Position numbers and translations under genes: made by a program
Notes under the pieces: generated by a model
Database searches by the model: none
The model's input: only the letters and a program-made list of their open reading frames with translations
What the model was told of the DNA's origin: nothing
Assembly (NCBI RefSeq): GCF_042100115.1
Contig: NC_091277.1
Location: 1 to 64,000 of the forward strand
Length of the DNA: 64,000 nucleotides
Source: Alternaria dauci
Taxonomy: Eukaryota > Ascomycota > Dothideomycetes > Pleosporales > Pleosporaceae
Direction: 5' to 3'
In this document: positions 38,808-51,276 of the stretch, one piece after another
How positions within the stretch are numbered: position 1 is the stretch's first letter
Layout of the letters: every line of letters begins with the position of its first letter

Positions 38808-41800
38808 TCAACAAAGCCCACACCTCAACCCCAGCCTGCCCGTCATCTTCGCCGCCTCCACACTATCCGGTCCTTCAGCCCCCCCATCCCTCTTATCCAA
38901 ACACCCCCGATGCCACAAATGCCTACAAGCAAACAACACTAACCCCTCACCCTCCTCCCTCTCGCCTTCCCCCCCTTCATCCCCCAACACATCCGCCTGA
39001 CTCGGTCTCTTCCCCTTCGCCTTCCCGCTCACCTCCCCATCCCACCCATTGCTCCCACCATTCTCCATTCTCGCCTTCGCTCTCCCCTGTTCCCTCTTCT
39101 CCCACGCATCCCACACACTAGCTCCCGCTCCTGGACCCCAACATCTCTTCTTACAACCTTCGCAGACCTGGCCTCTGGGCCTCCACCCGCGTTTCCTTAG
39201 CTCGGTAATCTCAGCGACGTGTGCAAAAGATTCTTTGTCCAGGAACCTGTTAGCGAGGCTGAGGATCGTTTCTTCAAAAGTGTATGCGGCAAAGATCTCG
39301 GCGAGGACGGAGCGCAGGTCGGAGAGCGAGGGCGAGTAGGTGTGCGAAGCGCGGGTCAGGAAACAGCGGAGGATGCGGAGGAAGGAGGGGTTTGATTGGG
39401 GTTTGTGGACGGGCGGGTGGGCAGTCGACGGCTCAGTGGTGGTGATGGTGCGAGCTTGGGGACCTGTGCGGGTGGGGGGGATGGTTGTTGATGTGAGTAG
39501 GGCAGAAAAGGTTTGTTGGATTGTGGAGCGGAGGGTTGATACGATGCGTGCGGTGTCGACGGTATCGACTTGGTCTACCTTCGTTGATGCAAGGGTGGCG
39601 TCGTGGTCTGCGACCGCATTCGATGTATCTCTGATGAGGCGTACGGATGTATCGACCAAATCGAGCCATAGCAGTTCGTCTGGTGCTAAATCTTGTTCCC
39701 GAACCTCGCCGTATGCGGACTTCCGCCGGTCGATTGTTGACTCTGGTCTCCGCTCAGCTGATCGGGTTTGTCCCTGGCATAACCAAATACCGACTTTGAT
39801 GTACTTTTGGATATCTTCCAACAAGTCGTGGACTGCTTCTTCGGTATTGGCAACATCGGGCGTCTCTGCTGCGGCGCCAATGAGGCCCGTCAATGCGGTC
39901 TCAAGCGTGCCGAGGTGCCTGACCAGCCGATCCATGGCGCCCTGGACAAGGCCGTCACGAGCCATCAATATTACGGCACCGTCGACGACGCCGCTCTTCT
40001 CCAGCGCTGGTAGTACCGGCTCCAATTTGAGATCACTAGACTTCAACGAGCTCACAAAATCAGCAACATGCGCACTGTTGTAGGTACACATGAGCTGAAC
40101 ATAGCGCTCGACGAATCCAGAAGGAAGTGTCTCGTCGATGACCGGCTTGGCACGTTCTCCGTCTTGACCTGGTTCCACCAGAGCCTCTAGATAACGGTAT
40201 TGAGCGTCAGGTTCGGCCTCGATAGCATCCAGAACAGGTTTCAGCAGATCGGGCGCATATTGCTTCAGTGTGATGGCGGTTTGCGCTGCGTCCACTGCCA
40301 CTAGATCAGCGGCCCGGTCGACGATGACTGCCTTGACCTCGTTGACCTGCTTCTTGATGAGACCCTTGCTTGGCCGCAGAATGTCAGCGATACATCCAAA
40401 GACTGCTTCCTCGTCCTCGTCATCAACAAGGTACGTTTCGAGCAGTTTGGCGTGCTGATGTGCACTCCGATAGACAGACTTCAGTACGCGATGGAACCCT
40501 GCGGTTTCGAACAGTGGTACAAGACTTTGTGTGTTTGGCGGGTGGTAGATGGAAAGCAGGTACTCGACTGAGAGCTGGCAGTCTTCTTTGATGGCGTCGG
40601 TGGGGTAGTTGCAGAGGCCGACGAGGATTTGGTGAAGCGAGGTTCCCGGAAGCATAATGTGTTGCGGATACTTGGGCAGATTTCGCGCGACGAACATGTA
40701 GAAGTAGATGATGTCCTCCAGGTCAAAGTTGTCGGTGTTCATGATTCCAAACAGGTAGTTGATGATGGATTGGCGTGTCGGCGTAAGAGCAGAGCCACGC
40801 TGTGTGCCATTTGGCTGAGCTCCGTTGGGCGCATCCTGTTCCCCATTCAAGAAGCTGTCCTCAAACGCCTCGTTGAGCATACTCATGAAGCTCGAAGCGT
40901 CAAAGTCCAGTACGAGCTGCAGGTACGGAAACGGTGGCTCCGGACTACCGTCGGTGCGTGTGAGAATAGTCTCGCCTGAGCCTGGTGGCCACTGAAGGTT
41001 CTTGCCGGAGAACAAGAATCGATACATGTCCTTTTTGGCACTGTAGGCTTGGTCATCATCCATGAATGTGCCTCCGGGATACACACGGCCCGTGAAGGTG
41101 TATGCGAGGTACGGGAAGATCTTTTTGGCCGCGGTTAGATAAACGTTGTCCTCCTCGTCCACATCAAAGTCTACCAATTTGATGAGTTCCAGGATATTGG
41201 TGAGTGGCGTAATGTAATCTCCAATGGCTTTTGTCCACGCGTAGATCAGCGCATCGTACAACACATATTGCTGGCAAAGTGTGGTGACTTGATTGAGATC
41301 CATGGTACTTGTGTCAAGCCTGCAAATCATCTCCTCGAGCTGGGTAGAGCGGTTGTGCGATGCGTAGAAGGTTATGAGGTCTTTCAGGACATTTGGTGGT
41401 ACTGACGTGATCTCATCATCCTGGATATATGGCTCAAGAGTCTCGAAAAAGGCCTGCTCTGCTGACGCCTCTTCGTACGCATCATAGACGCCTTCAAAGA
41501 GGAAATCATACTCTTCCATGCAGATCAGGCCCGTGAAGACGACTTGGGCCAGTTCCTTTGATCGTCGTTCTTGTGTATCACTGTCAGTGTCATCGTGGCG
41601 AGAGAAGGAATACTTGAGAGACGCTGTTATCATCTCGAGCAGCTTTGGTTGCACCAGGGCATGCCGAGCCTTGTCATCCTCAGGCAGCCCGACAGTAAGC
41701 TTATCCGCATCGCCAACGTAGTATGAAGTCGCCAGGCCAATAGCAGCTATGTAGTCGCCGTCTTCCATCAACGCCAGCAGACGGTCAGCCCAGTTGGAGA

Positions 41801-43689
41801 GAGTGCCAATCGAGCAGTCATTGAAGCCAAGCAGGAAGAGCCGGCCCTTGTACGCTCGGAAGCTCATGTAGAAGGCGTCTGCTACGACGCCATGGAGTGA
41901 CGGGTCCTCCTCGTCAAGGTGCTCAATAGCAGGCTTGAGCTGTCGCGAGAAGAGATCCGAGTGGTAGATATGCTTCTGCAGCAGGTCGAAAGAGTCTGTC
42001 ACACGTAACGTATTGTCTTCCAAGATCATGAGACGCTGGCTGATGGTCAGTACGCTGAGGACCGATCTGCTAAGCCACTGGACTGCAACAATCGCCTCTT
42101 CTGCCTTCCAGCGACTCCGGGGTCGAAAATGGAGCTCTGTCGGCTTTTCTCTTTCCGACGGTGGCGGTTGAATCTGATCTACCTCCAGTATGGTAAGGAC
42201 ATTTGACCAGCAATATACGAGCTTGGTCTTGGAGACTGCATTCTCAGGTCCAGTGGACGTTTTTAGTTTGACAGCAGGAAACCAGGCTAGACAGCCACTC
42301 AAAGCGCTGTGTGCCTCGACGTCCTTTGGTCGAGGTGCCTTGTGCTGTGTCTGCGCAACCGGGGTAGTCGACACTATGACGAGCAGGTAGGGTGTCAGGA
42401 GCGCGGTCAAGCCCATGCTGTCGGTGGGCTGCTCTACATTTCCCAGTGGAAGCGGAGCGAAAGCCAGTACAGAACTGGGTTTCCGCGGCTTCTCCAGTGA
42501 CTTGGCTGATGCTGGATATCTGCCCAGAATGCGAGTAGTCTTGACTGTGCGTGCAATGGCTCCCAATCCGCGGGTAGCCAGATGGGAAAATGCCATGCCT
42601 GCATCGTCGGCCGATACGAGGGCCGTATGCCTGGTGCCAAGGAAGCCCAGGTGCAGGATGGCGACACCAGACACATGGCCGTCCGACTTGTGGTCCTCGA
42701 GGTTTGCCCTCTCGAGAGGCGGAATGTGCAGGAAGGGCTTGGCTGGCTTCGCAAACTCCCAGGTGAAGATGTGGCCCGTTGCATGTCCGCCAGCAATGGT
42801 CGAATGATCAGCAGCAATGGCCAGCGATGTGATGGCGCCGCACTCCACGGCCTTGGTGCCCGGTCCGATGATGGATTTGAGGACCTGTTGGTAGTCGAAG
42901 ATGAGGATGAACCCCTTGGACGTGCCGATTGCCAGCGACACGGTGACATTCAGACACGTGGGGCGACCAAAGTTGCGCTTGCCAATCTCGGAGAAGACGT
43001 GGCTGGTAATCTTCTTCAGCCTGGTCCATCGCACGACGTCCCATGGCGCCTGGGGCGTTTCCGACCCGTCGTCTGACAGCTGTTGGAAGACGGCATTACT
43101 CGACACGGAGGATTGTCGCGAATGCGGCGAAAGGAAGGCGGGCGACTGGCCCCGAGCCGGGGACGACAACGGAGAGGGCGACAGGCGCGAGGAGAAGCGA
43201 CGCTCAAAGGGCTGCAACGACGCCGGGCGGTGGGCGCGGAGCGAGTTGTGCGACACGGGCACGCTGCTGGTGGGTGAGGATATGCCGGAACCCTGTCTTG
43301 GTCAGAGGACTCGCGTGTCGTTGCAGCAGACAGCATACCTGCACCGACGGTGTATCATCTGGTATATCTGTCGAGGCGGGGCTTCCCTCGACTGTCACTC
43401 TGGGCCGCATGGACAGCTCCGAAGCCGAGTCTTGCGCCTCCGCCTGTGCATTTCCGCTCCTTGTCCGCGCAAACGTCAGGCTCTCGGGGCCGTTATCCAG
43501 CGACTGAGCGTCGTCGTTGTCGTCGGTGCCACGGCTACGCTCCTCGGCCGCACTTTCCTCATCCTCTTGCTCCTGCTCTTGCTCCTGCTCTTGTTTATCG
43601 ACTGCGCCCACGGCGTCGTCGCCCATGTCTATCTCGTCTCCATGGTCGTTGTGAGCACTCGAGTGGCTCTCTCCCGAATCTGAGCTCAT
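38808..43689 (-). CDS. VPS8: VPS8, CORVET tethering complex subunit
   Basis: Two exons, 43689-43339 and 43292-38808, joined by a 46-nt intron (GTATGC, CTGAC branch, GACAG), give about 1,611 residues, the usual length for Vps8. The N-terminus is acidic and disordered with a QEQEQE run. A WD-like beta-propeller region follows (about 170-500; IGTSKGFILIFDYQQ, ITSLAIAADHSTIAGGHATG), then a long alpha-solenoid. At the end is a RING-type zinc domain (CEGCKKRC...CRHLWHRGC...LRCGLC). Vps8 is a subunit of the CORVET complex, which tethers early endosomes through Vps21/Rab5. It stands head to head with GPALPP1, 365 bp apart. A conserved housekeeping gene, it shows that this part of the window is core chromosome. 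Confidence 0.92.
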
Positions 43690-44054
43690 CTGCCTCGTTC
43701 TGCGCAAAGCATTGCTTCAGGCGCACATTGAGCAGCGATGGCGGGGGTCTCTGTGGTTCGAGGTTGGTGGCACCGGGCGATGTGGCCTACGCGACGGACG
43801 ACTGGGAAAGCAGTCTAGCGGCTGGGACGGCAACTGGGGGCGTGTACCGCGGCTACAGACGTCGGTCGAAGCAGTGAATGTCGCCCACGAGGGTTGCCAA
43901 GGATGGCGCGTTGGTGCAGCTCGAGGCGCGCTTCGCAGATCGCCGCAGCTGCCGCACCGTTGGGTGAAGGTCCAAGCTCCTGCCGAACGTCACTTCCGCG
44001 ACGACTAAACGCGCCGCATTCGTACAACCCAACAACCTCAACCCTCAGCCCACG
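43690..44054. promoter_or_regulatory. Bidirectional promoter VPS8/GPALPP1
   Basis: 365 bp separate the two divergent start codons. No TATA box is evident, which fits housekeeping genes. Confidence 0.5.
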
Positions 44055-44996
44055 ATGCCTTCAATAGGACCCGCAATGCCTCCGCATCTGTCCAAGCGCA
44101 GTCGCGACGATGACGACGACCAACTTTCGAGTCCGGAATCCACAGACAAGCGCAGACGAGTCATCGGCCCAGCACCTCCGCCTTCCGCATCCTCACCACC
44201 GCGCACATCTGGTCCCTCTCTGCCGCCAGACGCGCCATCGCAATCACCATCACGGTCCAGCAGTGTAGACAGCGACATGGGCCCCGCGCCTCCGCCAGCC
44301 GCAAAGCGCGTCGTAGGACCCGCACCACCACCCGCGCCTCTCGACCAACTGCCGCCCAACCCTGCAGACAGCGACTCGGATTCAGACAGCAGCGATGACG
44401 ACTTTGGGCCCGCCCCGCCCCCAGCTGAGGACGCATCGTCAGGCTTCGACAACGACACGGGGCGGTCCGCATTCGATACAGAGCCGCAGTTCACAGACGC
44501 ACCAAAGAAGGCACAGCGCGACGAATGGATGACGCTCCCACCCACCCAAGACGACCTCGCCGCGCGCATGGACCCCACCAAGATGCGCGCGCGCAAGTTC
44601 AACACCGGAAAGGGCGCAGGCAACACGGGCGGCATGAGCAGCGCATGGACCGAGACGCCCGAGCAGAAGCTCAAGCGGCTGCAAGATGAAGCCCTGGGCA
44701 TCGCCGCGCCCACAAACGCTGCGCCTGCGACCTCCGAGTCGAAGCGCAGCAAGGAAGAGGAGAGGCGGGCACGCAAGATGCGCGAGAAGATTGAGGCGAC
44801 GCGGGGGAAGAGTCTGGTGGAGCAACATCAGGCTAAGGGCACGGGGAAAGAGAAGGAAGACGATCCGAGTAAGCGCGCGTTTGATTACGAGAAGGATATG
44901 GCCGTGAGCGGGAATCTGAATCATAAGCAGAAGAGGGAGATGTTGAGCAAGTCGAAAGGCTTTGGAGACCGCTTTTCGAGCGGCAGCTTCTTGTAG
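44055..44996 (+). CDS. GPALPP1-like protein (DUF3752)
   Basis: 313 residues without introns from ATG 44055. Near the N-terminus and along the first 130 residues are repeated IGPAMPP/GPAPPP motifs, the signature of GPALPP motif-containing proteins, between Ser/Asp-rich linkers. The C-terminal half contains the DUF3752-type region: DEWMTLPPTQDDLAARMDP, RKFNTGKGA, and near the end FDYEKDMAVSGNLNHKQKRE. Homologues are small nuclear proteins of poorly known role. It converges on the SRPBCC gene with 88 bp between them. Confidence 0.85.
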   Translation: MPSIGPAMPPHLSKRSRDDDDDQLSSPESTDKRRRVIGPAPPPSASSPPRTSGPSLPPDAPSQSPSRSSSVDSDMGPAPPPAAKRVVGPAPPPAPLDQLPPNPADSDSDSDSSDDDFGPAPPPAEDASSGFDNDTGRSAFDTEPQFTDAPKKAQRDEWMTLPPTQDDLAARMDPTKMRARKFNTGKGAGNTGGMSSAWTETPEQKLKRLQDEALGIAAPTNAAPATSESKRSKEEERRARKMREKIEATRGKSLVEQHQAKGTGKEKEDDPSKRAFDYEKDMAVSGNLNHKQKREMLSKSKGFGDRFSSGSFL

Positions 44997-45084
44997 TTGC
45001 AATACAGGCTACACGACGCCGAATGCGTGTCGCATCGAGCCTCGAAAAAAAGCGCGGGGAAAGCATCAGGTCTGTTCCTTGTCC

Positions 45085-45689
45085 TCATAGCTTCAGGATC
45101 TTGTGGTCCCCAAACTCTTCATCCAGCAACTTCGCAATAGCTTCATGATACTTGTCAATCCCGCTCGGCCTCGTCATCGCCACCCACAAATCCTCCGGCA
45201 CCTCGACGCCCTTGGGCAGCTCGCACGTCAGATTCCGCGTGAACAGCGTCAATCCACATCCAGCTTCCTTGAACGTATACGTAATCCAACAGTACCCCTC
45301 TACACCCCCCGACCCGTCCACACCCTCTGCAATCCTATTCACCTACCGCAAGAAATCGTAAGCGCATGTACCCCACACTACCCGTCCGCTTTCATTCCTA
45401 TACTCAAGACTTGGAACCGGAATATACATACCTGCCTAAACGCAAACTTGCGCCCACGATCCGCAATCTCCAACACCCACGTTGAATGATACGTGTTTTC
45501 GCCCACCACGACTTTTTCTGTCCACACGTCGCCGACTTTGAGTGGGAGAGCGAGCTCTTTTGCGTCAGAGGGGAGACCCGCGCTGCCTTTGTATGTGCGG
45601 CCCCAGTTTACGGGGTTGCCGACAAAGTCGTAGATTGTGTCCGGGGGGTAGGCGAAGATGGTTTCAGAGGTTACACTCATGACGCCCAT
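45085..45689 (-). CDS. SRPBCC (START/Bet v1-like) domain protein
   Basis: Two exons, 45689-45432 and 45342-45085, with an 89-nt GTATGT...GGTAG intron, give 171 residues. The whole protein is one SRPBCC-type fold: an opening strand (SVTSETIFAYPPDTIYDFVG), NPVNWGRTYKGS, a WVLEIADRGRKFAFRQ strand, WITYTFKEAGCGLTLFTRNL, and a long C-terminal helix (YHEAIAKLLDEEFGDHKI). Such folds bind lipids or other hydrophobic ligands; the ligand here is unknown. There is no signal peptide, so it is cytosolic. Confidence 0.75.
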
Positions 45690-46904
45690 GGTGGCTGGTT
45701 GTGGGGAGAGTAGATGGAGGGGGGAGAGGTAGGGTTTGGGGGAGGTGTTGGTTTTGTGGTCGTGGGGAAGATGGAGAGTAGTATTATGGCGAAACGCGGT
45801 TGAGGCTTGACATTTTACAGGTGGTACCAGAAGCTACCGTTCAAAGCAACACATCGTCATCGTTGCGGTTGTAGCAAATACCAGTCCTCGGACGTGTCCC
45901 TTCCGAGGTTACACTACCGTAGCGTGCGCGGGGTAGAAGTACTAAAAGACGGGCGACGAAAGTATACCATGAACACAGAAGTTGGTCTGCTGTGTATCCT
46001 TGCACGATTACGGCCATCTTCATATGCTTTGTTAGACCCTGTCTAGTCTTGCTTGTGTGGTCGCAGACAGCTCACATTTCCTCTTCTATCCCGATAGTCA
46101 TAGTATAGAAGTAGTAACACAAGATGTGGTCGCCATTAGATCTTTTTCAATCGATTTGACGTCCACCTTGAGGGTCACGACGCAGTGCGTAGTCAAGATT
46201 CATCTATTCGCCGAGAGCTTGCTTGCTGTGGTCGAAGTGGGAAAATGCGCTAGGTACCTTCCCAAGCAATGACACTCCACACAACATGATTGCTACTAAT
46301 GATCTGGAATCCAACTGATATGTTCATACAGGCTTGCCTGCAAAGTCTAACACAGGGCCTTAGAAGATCAGTAACCTGCTTTGTCAGTAGATTCTCATGT
46401 CGTAGCATTACAATACAACAAACCTCAGACAAGTTACGCTCTAGTCTTGGTCGATCACTAATCCGCGACGTTTGATCGCAAAGCATCACAGAGGAATCTA
46501 GAGTAGTATACTGCAGAGTCTGCAGTGTAGACTATGATCCTGCTTCGTATTCGCCGTATTGTCGCATAGTGTTTCGGAAAACGTAGCCAAATGTCGCTGA
46601 TTCGTTAGATTCCTTGCCAGATTCAGTAACGCTCTCCGAGCCAACGATGGTAAGGCCCACACATCTGCAATGCTCGTCTGTTCTTGGTAATCATACTTAC
46701 TAACACGGCTAATCCGTATTGTCAACATAGGGTCGCAGTATCGCAGTGGGAGGTCATGAGAAGAGTATACAAGTATCGTGAAGCTGGCCAGTCGTTATAA
46801 CAGTGCCTCTCACAACGACTGCTTCCCTTCAAGCAGACTAGAGTCATCAGACAAATCACTTTCCCCAAGGATTCCAGCCCGTTCATCATCCTCAGTCATC
46901 CAAC
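45690..46904. other. Intergenic between divergent genes, no gene seen
   Basis: About 1.2 kb holding the promoters of the SRPBCC gene (left) and the NmrA-like gene (right). Short frames here show no recognisable features. No repeat or RNA gene was identified. Confidence 0.5.
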
Positions 46905-47909
46905 ATGTCTTCATGCAAGAAGGTTCTGCTTATCGGCGTAAGTAGCACTTCCTCTCTTCCAGATACTCTTCCGTAGAGTGAATCCATGGCAAGATGCCGT
47001 ACCAAGATGCACCAGGCTAACGATCCGAAAATTTAGGCAGGCGGAGACTTGGGTACTAAGATCGTAGAGGAGTTCCTCGACTCACCATTCGAATTTAGCA
47101 TCATGAGCAGGAAAGAATCCAGCGCTACATTCCCAGCGGGTGTAAAGAACGTCTTCAAAGCCTACTACTCAAACCTAGAAGACATCAAAAGCGCCATGAA
47201 GGGCCAGGACGTCGTCATCAGCAACGTCGGCCCAGCTGGCATAGCGCACCAACACATCTTTATCGATGCAGCGGTCGCAACCGGCGTCAAAAGATTTTTC
47301 CCCTCCGAATACGGCACCGATACTCGCGATCTCAAGACCACTGAGATCAACCTCTACGGTACGCAGTACAAATACGCCTTGGTGCGATACCTGCAGTCCA
47401 AAGAAAAAGAGAGCAGCTTGACCTGGACGGCTCTGATCTCCGGTGGGTTCGCGGAGTGGGGCTTGAGACATAGATACTTTGGTTTCGACTTCAAGACCAG
47501 GACTGCGACGCTCATTGATGACGGCGTGACCATAGGCTCCCAGAGTCGGATGCGGACGATTGCTAAAGCTATCCACGCGTGCATTGAGCATTTTGAAGAG
47601 ACGAAGAATGATTACATCTTCATTGCTTCTTTCCATCCGTCTCAGCGCGATATACTCGCGAATATCGAGAAAGTTGATGGCCAGAAATGGAAGGTTGAAC
47701 ATGTTACGTCGCAGGAACTGCAGATCAAAGGGCATACGCGTGTCATCAAGGGTGACTGGATGGGCATTGCGGATCTGAGTATGGCGACTGGGTTTGGGAA
47801 ATGGGGTCTTGTCGATTGGAGGAACAAGAATCTTTTCAATGAGAAGTTGGGATTGCCCAAGTATGACTTTGAGGAGACGGTCAAATCTATTATGGAGGAG
47901 TTTCGGTAG
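46905..47909 (+). CDS. NmrA-like / isoflavone reductase-type NAD(P)-binding protein
   Basis: Exons 46905-46937 and 47037-47909, separated by a 99-nt GTAAGT...TTTAG intron, give 301 residues. The intron falls inside the dinucleotide-binding loop: VLLIG joins AGGDLGTKI to form the GxGGxxG signature of a Rossmann fold. Further on are DVVISNVGPAGIAHQ, a typical second loop (VATGVKRFFPSEYGTD) and a C-terminal substrate region. The family holds NADPH-dependent reductases and redox-sensing regulators, so the substrate cannot be predicted. The protein is soluble. Confidence 0.85.
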
Positions 47910-49859
47910 TGGTGAGGTGGGTGGTTTGGTAGCCTAGTTCGTTAGTGCTTATGAATGGCGGCATTCTATGGCAGTGCTAGTATACCTTTGAGAGCTTGTA
48001 CGAACCGCAACAACATCGCTTTCTCGCATGATTTGATAATCGCACCTTAGAGGAAACGTAGTAGCCTCCAGGTCGTCGACTTAACACGTGCGCGTTATCT
48101 TTCACAGCAGTGTCTATTGTGAAATGTATCGTGACTTCCTGAGTTTAACCACAATTACTACTGCCACCCTTAATGGTCGCAGTTCAACCTTCACTCAAAA
48201 AGCGGGTAGTACATCTTAATCTAGTGTGTATCTATCTGCAAAAAGTCAGTGTGATGCGCGAAGGTAGACTCACGTCTTATTAGCACACTCAAGCGTTACT
48301 CCTCGGAAACGCTATCGTGTACAACTTCCCAGCTGAAATAAATCTGTGCGGGACGAAGGGATTATCCGCGCGGAACTTGCCCGTCGCCTCGGCGCTGGAC
48401 TCAGTGGTAAAGGATGACGCTGCTTTCAAGCTTGAAGACGCGCTCAGCTCACGCACCACGCGTCGAAACCCCGGTTTCTACAAGCTTCGTATATGGCAAC
48501 GCCCTGATTGTAGCCTCGTTGGCTGATCACGCCCAGCCATGCAAACTCAAGCGCTACGTCGTATTGATACCTGCTTGCTTCTTACAGTCTCCCCCCTTGG
48601 TTGAACTGCCTAGTGGAAAATCTTGCTCTTAGCAGGCCTCACAAACTATAGGATTTTTTATTCTAATACTTTGTAAGGTCTAAAGACTCTGCAGCTTACA
48701 AAGAGGCCTTGTTTGGATAAAATAAAGCCTTGTTTAGCTTATTTAGGCCTACAAGAGAACCTTGTTAGAGCGTTAGAGACAACTAAAAGAGGTTAAGATA
48801 TACTCTTCTAACTCTTCTAATTTGCTAATTTTCCTACCAGGCAGCTCGACTGGGCGGGGGGGGGGAGGGGGGGAGACTGTATCTTTGCAATGAAGTATTG
48901 CCGCTTCACACCGTACGATCGGCGACGAAAGGATTTGGGAGATCGATATCATAGCCTTCGCTAGGGGATCAGGGTTGTGGAGGTAACTAAACTTGTTGAC
49001 ACCAGAAGCGGGCCGAGATGTCACGTCAGCTTTGTCGATCTCTGCGCCTGAATGTCTCCCGAGTGTCTGCACGAGTGTGTAGAGTCGCCTTTGAGTCTCC
49101 TACTAAAGTCCTATTGTATGGCAACGATCATTACCTAGGTAGGTTGTGCTTGAGGGAACAGTACCAAATGTGTCACTTGTGTAAACCATAAGTGATTCAA
49201 AGTTGACAACCAGGAACATGGCAAATATCGAGATAGTTCTGTGTTGAGTAATTACTCATGTTCGATGACTGATAGCGGCTTTTCTCTACTCCGGAACCGC
49301 CGAGGCGAGAAGGTGACCGACGTCACGTGGTCAGCACACGCCAGTCTAGCTAGGTACTGAGGTACTAGCGCTTACTCACTTGGGCCTTTGCATCCTACTC
49401 CAGAACGTCGCACACGTTCTACCTTACAGTGGCTTTGATCCAAAAGCCACGAAAATCGATGTCGCATTCATTGATGTTACCGAGCCTTCTAATGTTCCTA
49501 AGCTCCGAGGTCTTCTAGTATAAGAGTCAGTCCACTATCCCAGCGAGTTTCATATCGTTTACAACCTCTATAGAGTTGTCGTTGCGAAGATTTCTTGCCT
49601 CCACATGGATATGGATTGCCACCGAGAACAGCCTTTCTAGAGCGTACTTAGACCGTCCGAGAATGTCTGCCTTCATGGACCGTACCCAATATATCTAGGT
49701 CCCGCAACGAAGATCCATCATTGCTCTCATTGGGAGCCCTTAGTCACGAAAGTATAGGTGATTACCATGGGGACGTTGTTTGTAATCATAATAAAAAACA
49801 TGTCCATTGAAACGTAGACAGATCCTGTCCCGCTTCATAGAACAATTCTTACACCAGCA
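47910..49859. other. Intergenic with one MITE, no gene seen
   Basis: Nearly 2 kb without a convincing frame. It contains the TA-flanked MITE at 48585-48879. Otherwise I see nothing. Confidence 0.55.
48585..48879. mobile_element. TA-flanked MITE, 295 bp
   Basis: The ends are inverted: CAGTCTCCCCCC at the left and its complement GGGGGGAGACTG at the right, flanked by TA on both sides (48583-48584 and 48880-48881). Further in, both arms carry a degenerate GTTGAACTGCC / GGCAGCTCGAC pair. The right arm contains a long G run. The interior is AT-rich with no open frame. It looks like a Tc1/mariner-type non-autonomous element, related to the one at 53309. Confidence 0.75.
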
Positions 49860-50691
49860 CTACACAGCTGTTCGTGGGGTATGTGTCAATATGTTCAACC
49901 CAGTCTTGACACCTGATATGGGTGGGAGCCCAGCGTGAAGGGTCTTTGGATCTCCCGCTCCCGAATTATCGAGGTTCTTCCAAAATAGAGCATTGCCTGG
50001 AATTGGCCGAATAGTAATACCGTCATGGTCGTTACATTCCACAAATTGACACCACTTCGGGTCCTCTTCCGACCAGTTGATTTTCAAGTCCGGAAATCTT
50101 GTTCCGCATGTATCGCAGGTTGCCTCTGAAATAGCGAAAATAGTCGTAATGCGCTGTGTCTCATTTGCGAGCACAGGCTCATATTGTTTATGATCCCAGT
50201 GAGGTTTTTATTCTTGGCCTGCAGAATACCGTGTCAATTGAAGTGGTTCGTGATCGTTCAAAGACGAATAGCCCTGGAAAGAGGAGGCGCGAGACAAGAC
50301 ACGTGCAACTACCGGGTCCGATCTGTCTAGCATAGCAGTACAGCTTGTTCGATTCTCCGACACAGCCGGCGTACCGTCTTCTTCGGCGACCATTGACCTT
50401 TTGAAAAGGTTTCCACTGTTCATCGTTAACAGCATGTTACATCTGAGCGCAGATACGGGTGACAATATACCTAATCTCGAGAAGATGCTTTCTTTCTTCT
50501 TCTGGCACAAACCCTATGATGTAAATCATCAAGGGATCAAATGATAGTATCCGTACTGAGTAAGTGTCGTCATCCTGCACTGGGAGCACAGATGGACGGA
50601 GCTGTGGCCACAGGAAAGCTGCTAGTATGGAGACAATGCAACATGTTAGCGCTGTGCGGCCGAGAGGTTTGAACAAGGTTGAAGAATGCAT
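49860..50691 (-). pseudogene. Prolyl 4-hydroxylase-like 2OG/Fe(II) oxygenase with an in-frame TAA
   Basis: Exons 50691-50471 and 50415-49860 (55-nt intron GTATAT...AACAG) give 259 codons with one internal TAA at 50210-50208 (codon 143). The N-terminus has a single membrane anchor (about 14-30). Then come FVPEEERKHLLEI, QLTRYSAGQ-E, the stop, and in the same frame PHWDH with the HxD iron ligands. PGNALFWKNL and TLHAGLPP follow (distal His), then SGVKTGLNI (2OG-binding Lys). The stop stands where this family usually has Tyr just before the HxD motif. Truncation there would remove the whole active site. Everything else is intact, so the loss looks recent, or it is a sequence error. Confidence 0.8.
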
Positions 50692-50967
50692 CGCGACTGG
50701 CTAACACGAAGTGGATGTGAAAGGCTGAGTGGAATTTGAGGTGATGTGGAATGTTGTATCTACATCGCCAGGTTTACATAGGGCCGATATACGAGACAGC
50801 CGATTTGAATCGGTCCGCGTCTGAAATCAGAAGGCCCACAGGCTGAGTACCCTGAACAATATCTGTACGGTGTGTACATGAGAAGGACACGATGTGGGCT
50901 TCACGATACCAAGTAGTACTGACAGGCAGCATTGACGTCTGTTCCTGACTCGTGGTGACTTTCCAAG

Positions 50968-50977
50968 TATATAAGGC
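50968..50977 (+). promoter_or_regulatory. TATA box of the small secreted protein gene
   Basis: GTATATAAGG about 75-80 bp upstream of ATG 51050, with a CAATCAACAATCA leader just before the start codon. This is a strong core promoter arrangement for a small gene. Confidence 0.6.
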
Positions 50978-51049
50978 ACAAAAGTTACTGTACGCCAAGC
51001 GATACCCACAACTACAACTGTCTGTAATTGCCTTCAATCAACAATCAAT

Positions 51050-51276
51050 ATGAGGTTCGCTCTTGTAGCTTTCGCACTCATTAGTGTAGCACTAGCCGTG
51101 CCGAACTCCCAATACGTTGCACGCGACCCCGAGCCCCAACGAGGCCCCGTTCGCCCACCTGGCGAGAGATGTGGCACCCCAGGATCATGCCCTAACGTAC
51201 GTTCTTAGCTGATTATATCGTGTTGCCGCATGCTAAGAACTTGAACTTTTAGGAACTAAATTGCATTTGCCGTTAG
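51050..51276 (+). CDS. Small secreted cysteine-rich protein, 56 aa
   Basis: Exons 51050-51196 and 51253-51276, with a 56-nt intron (GTACGT, GCTAAG branch, TTTTAG). The first 17 residues (MRFALVAFALISVALAV) are a signal peptide. A Pro/Arg-rich stretch follows, then a compact C-terminal motif with four cysteines (CGTPGSCPN joining ELNCICR). Small size, secretion and a cysteine cluster fit a secreted effector-like or antimicrobial-type peptide; no named family is recognised. A TATA box at the right distance and a clean intron support a real gene. It lies between the P4H pseudogene and the rhodopsin-like gene. Confidence 0.72.
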
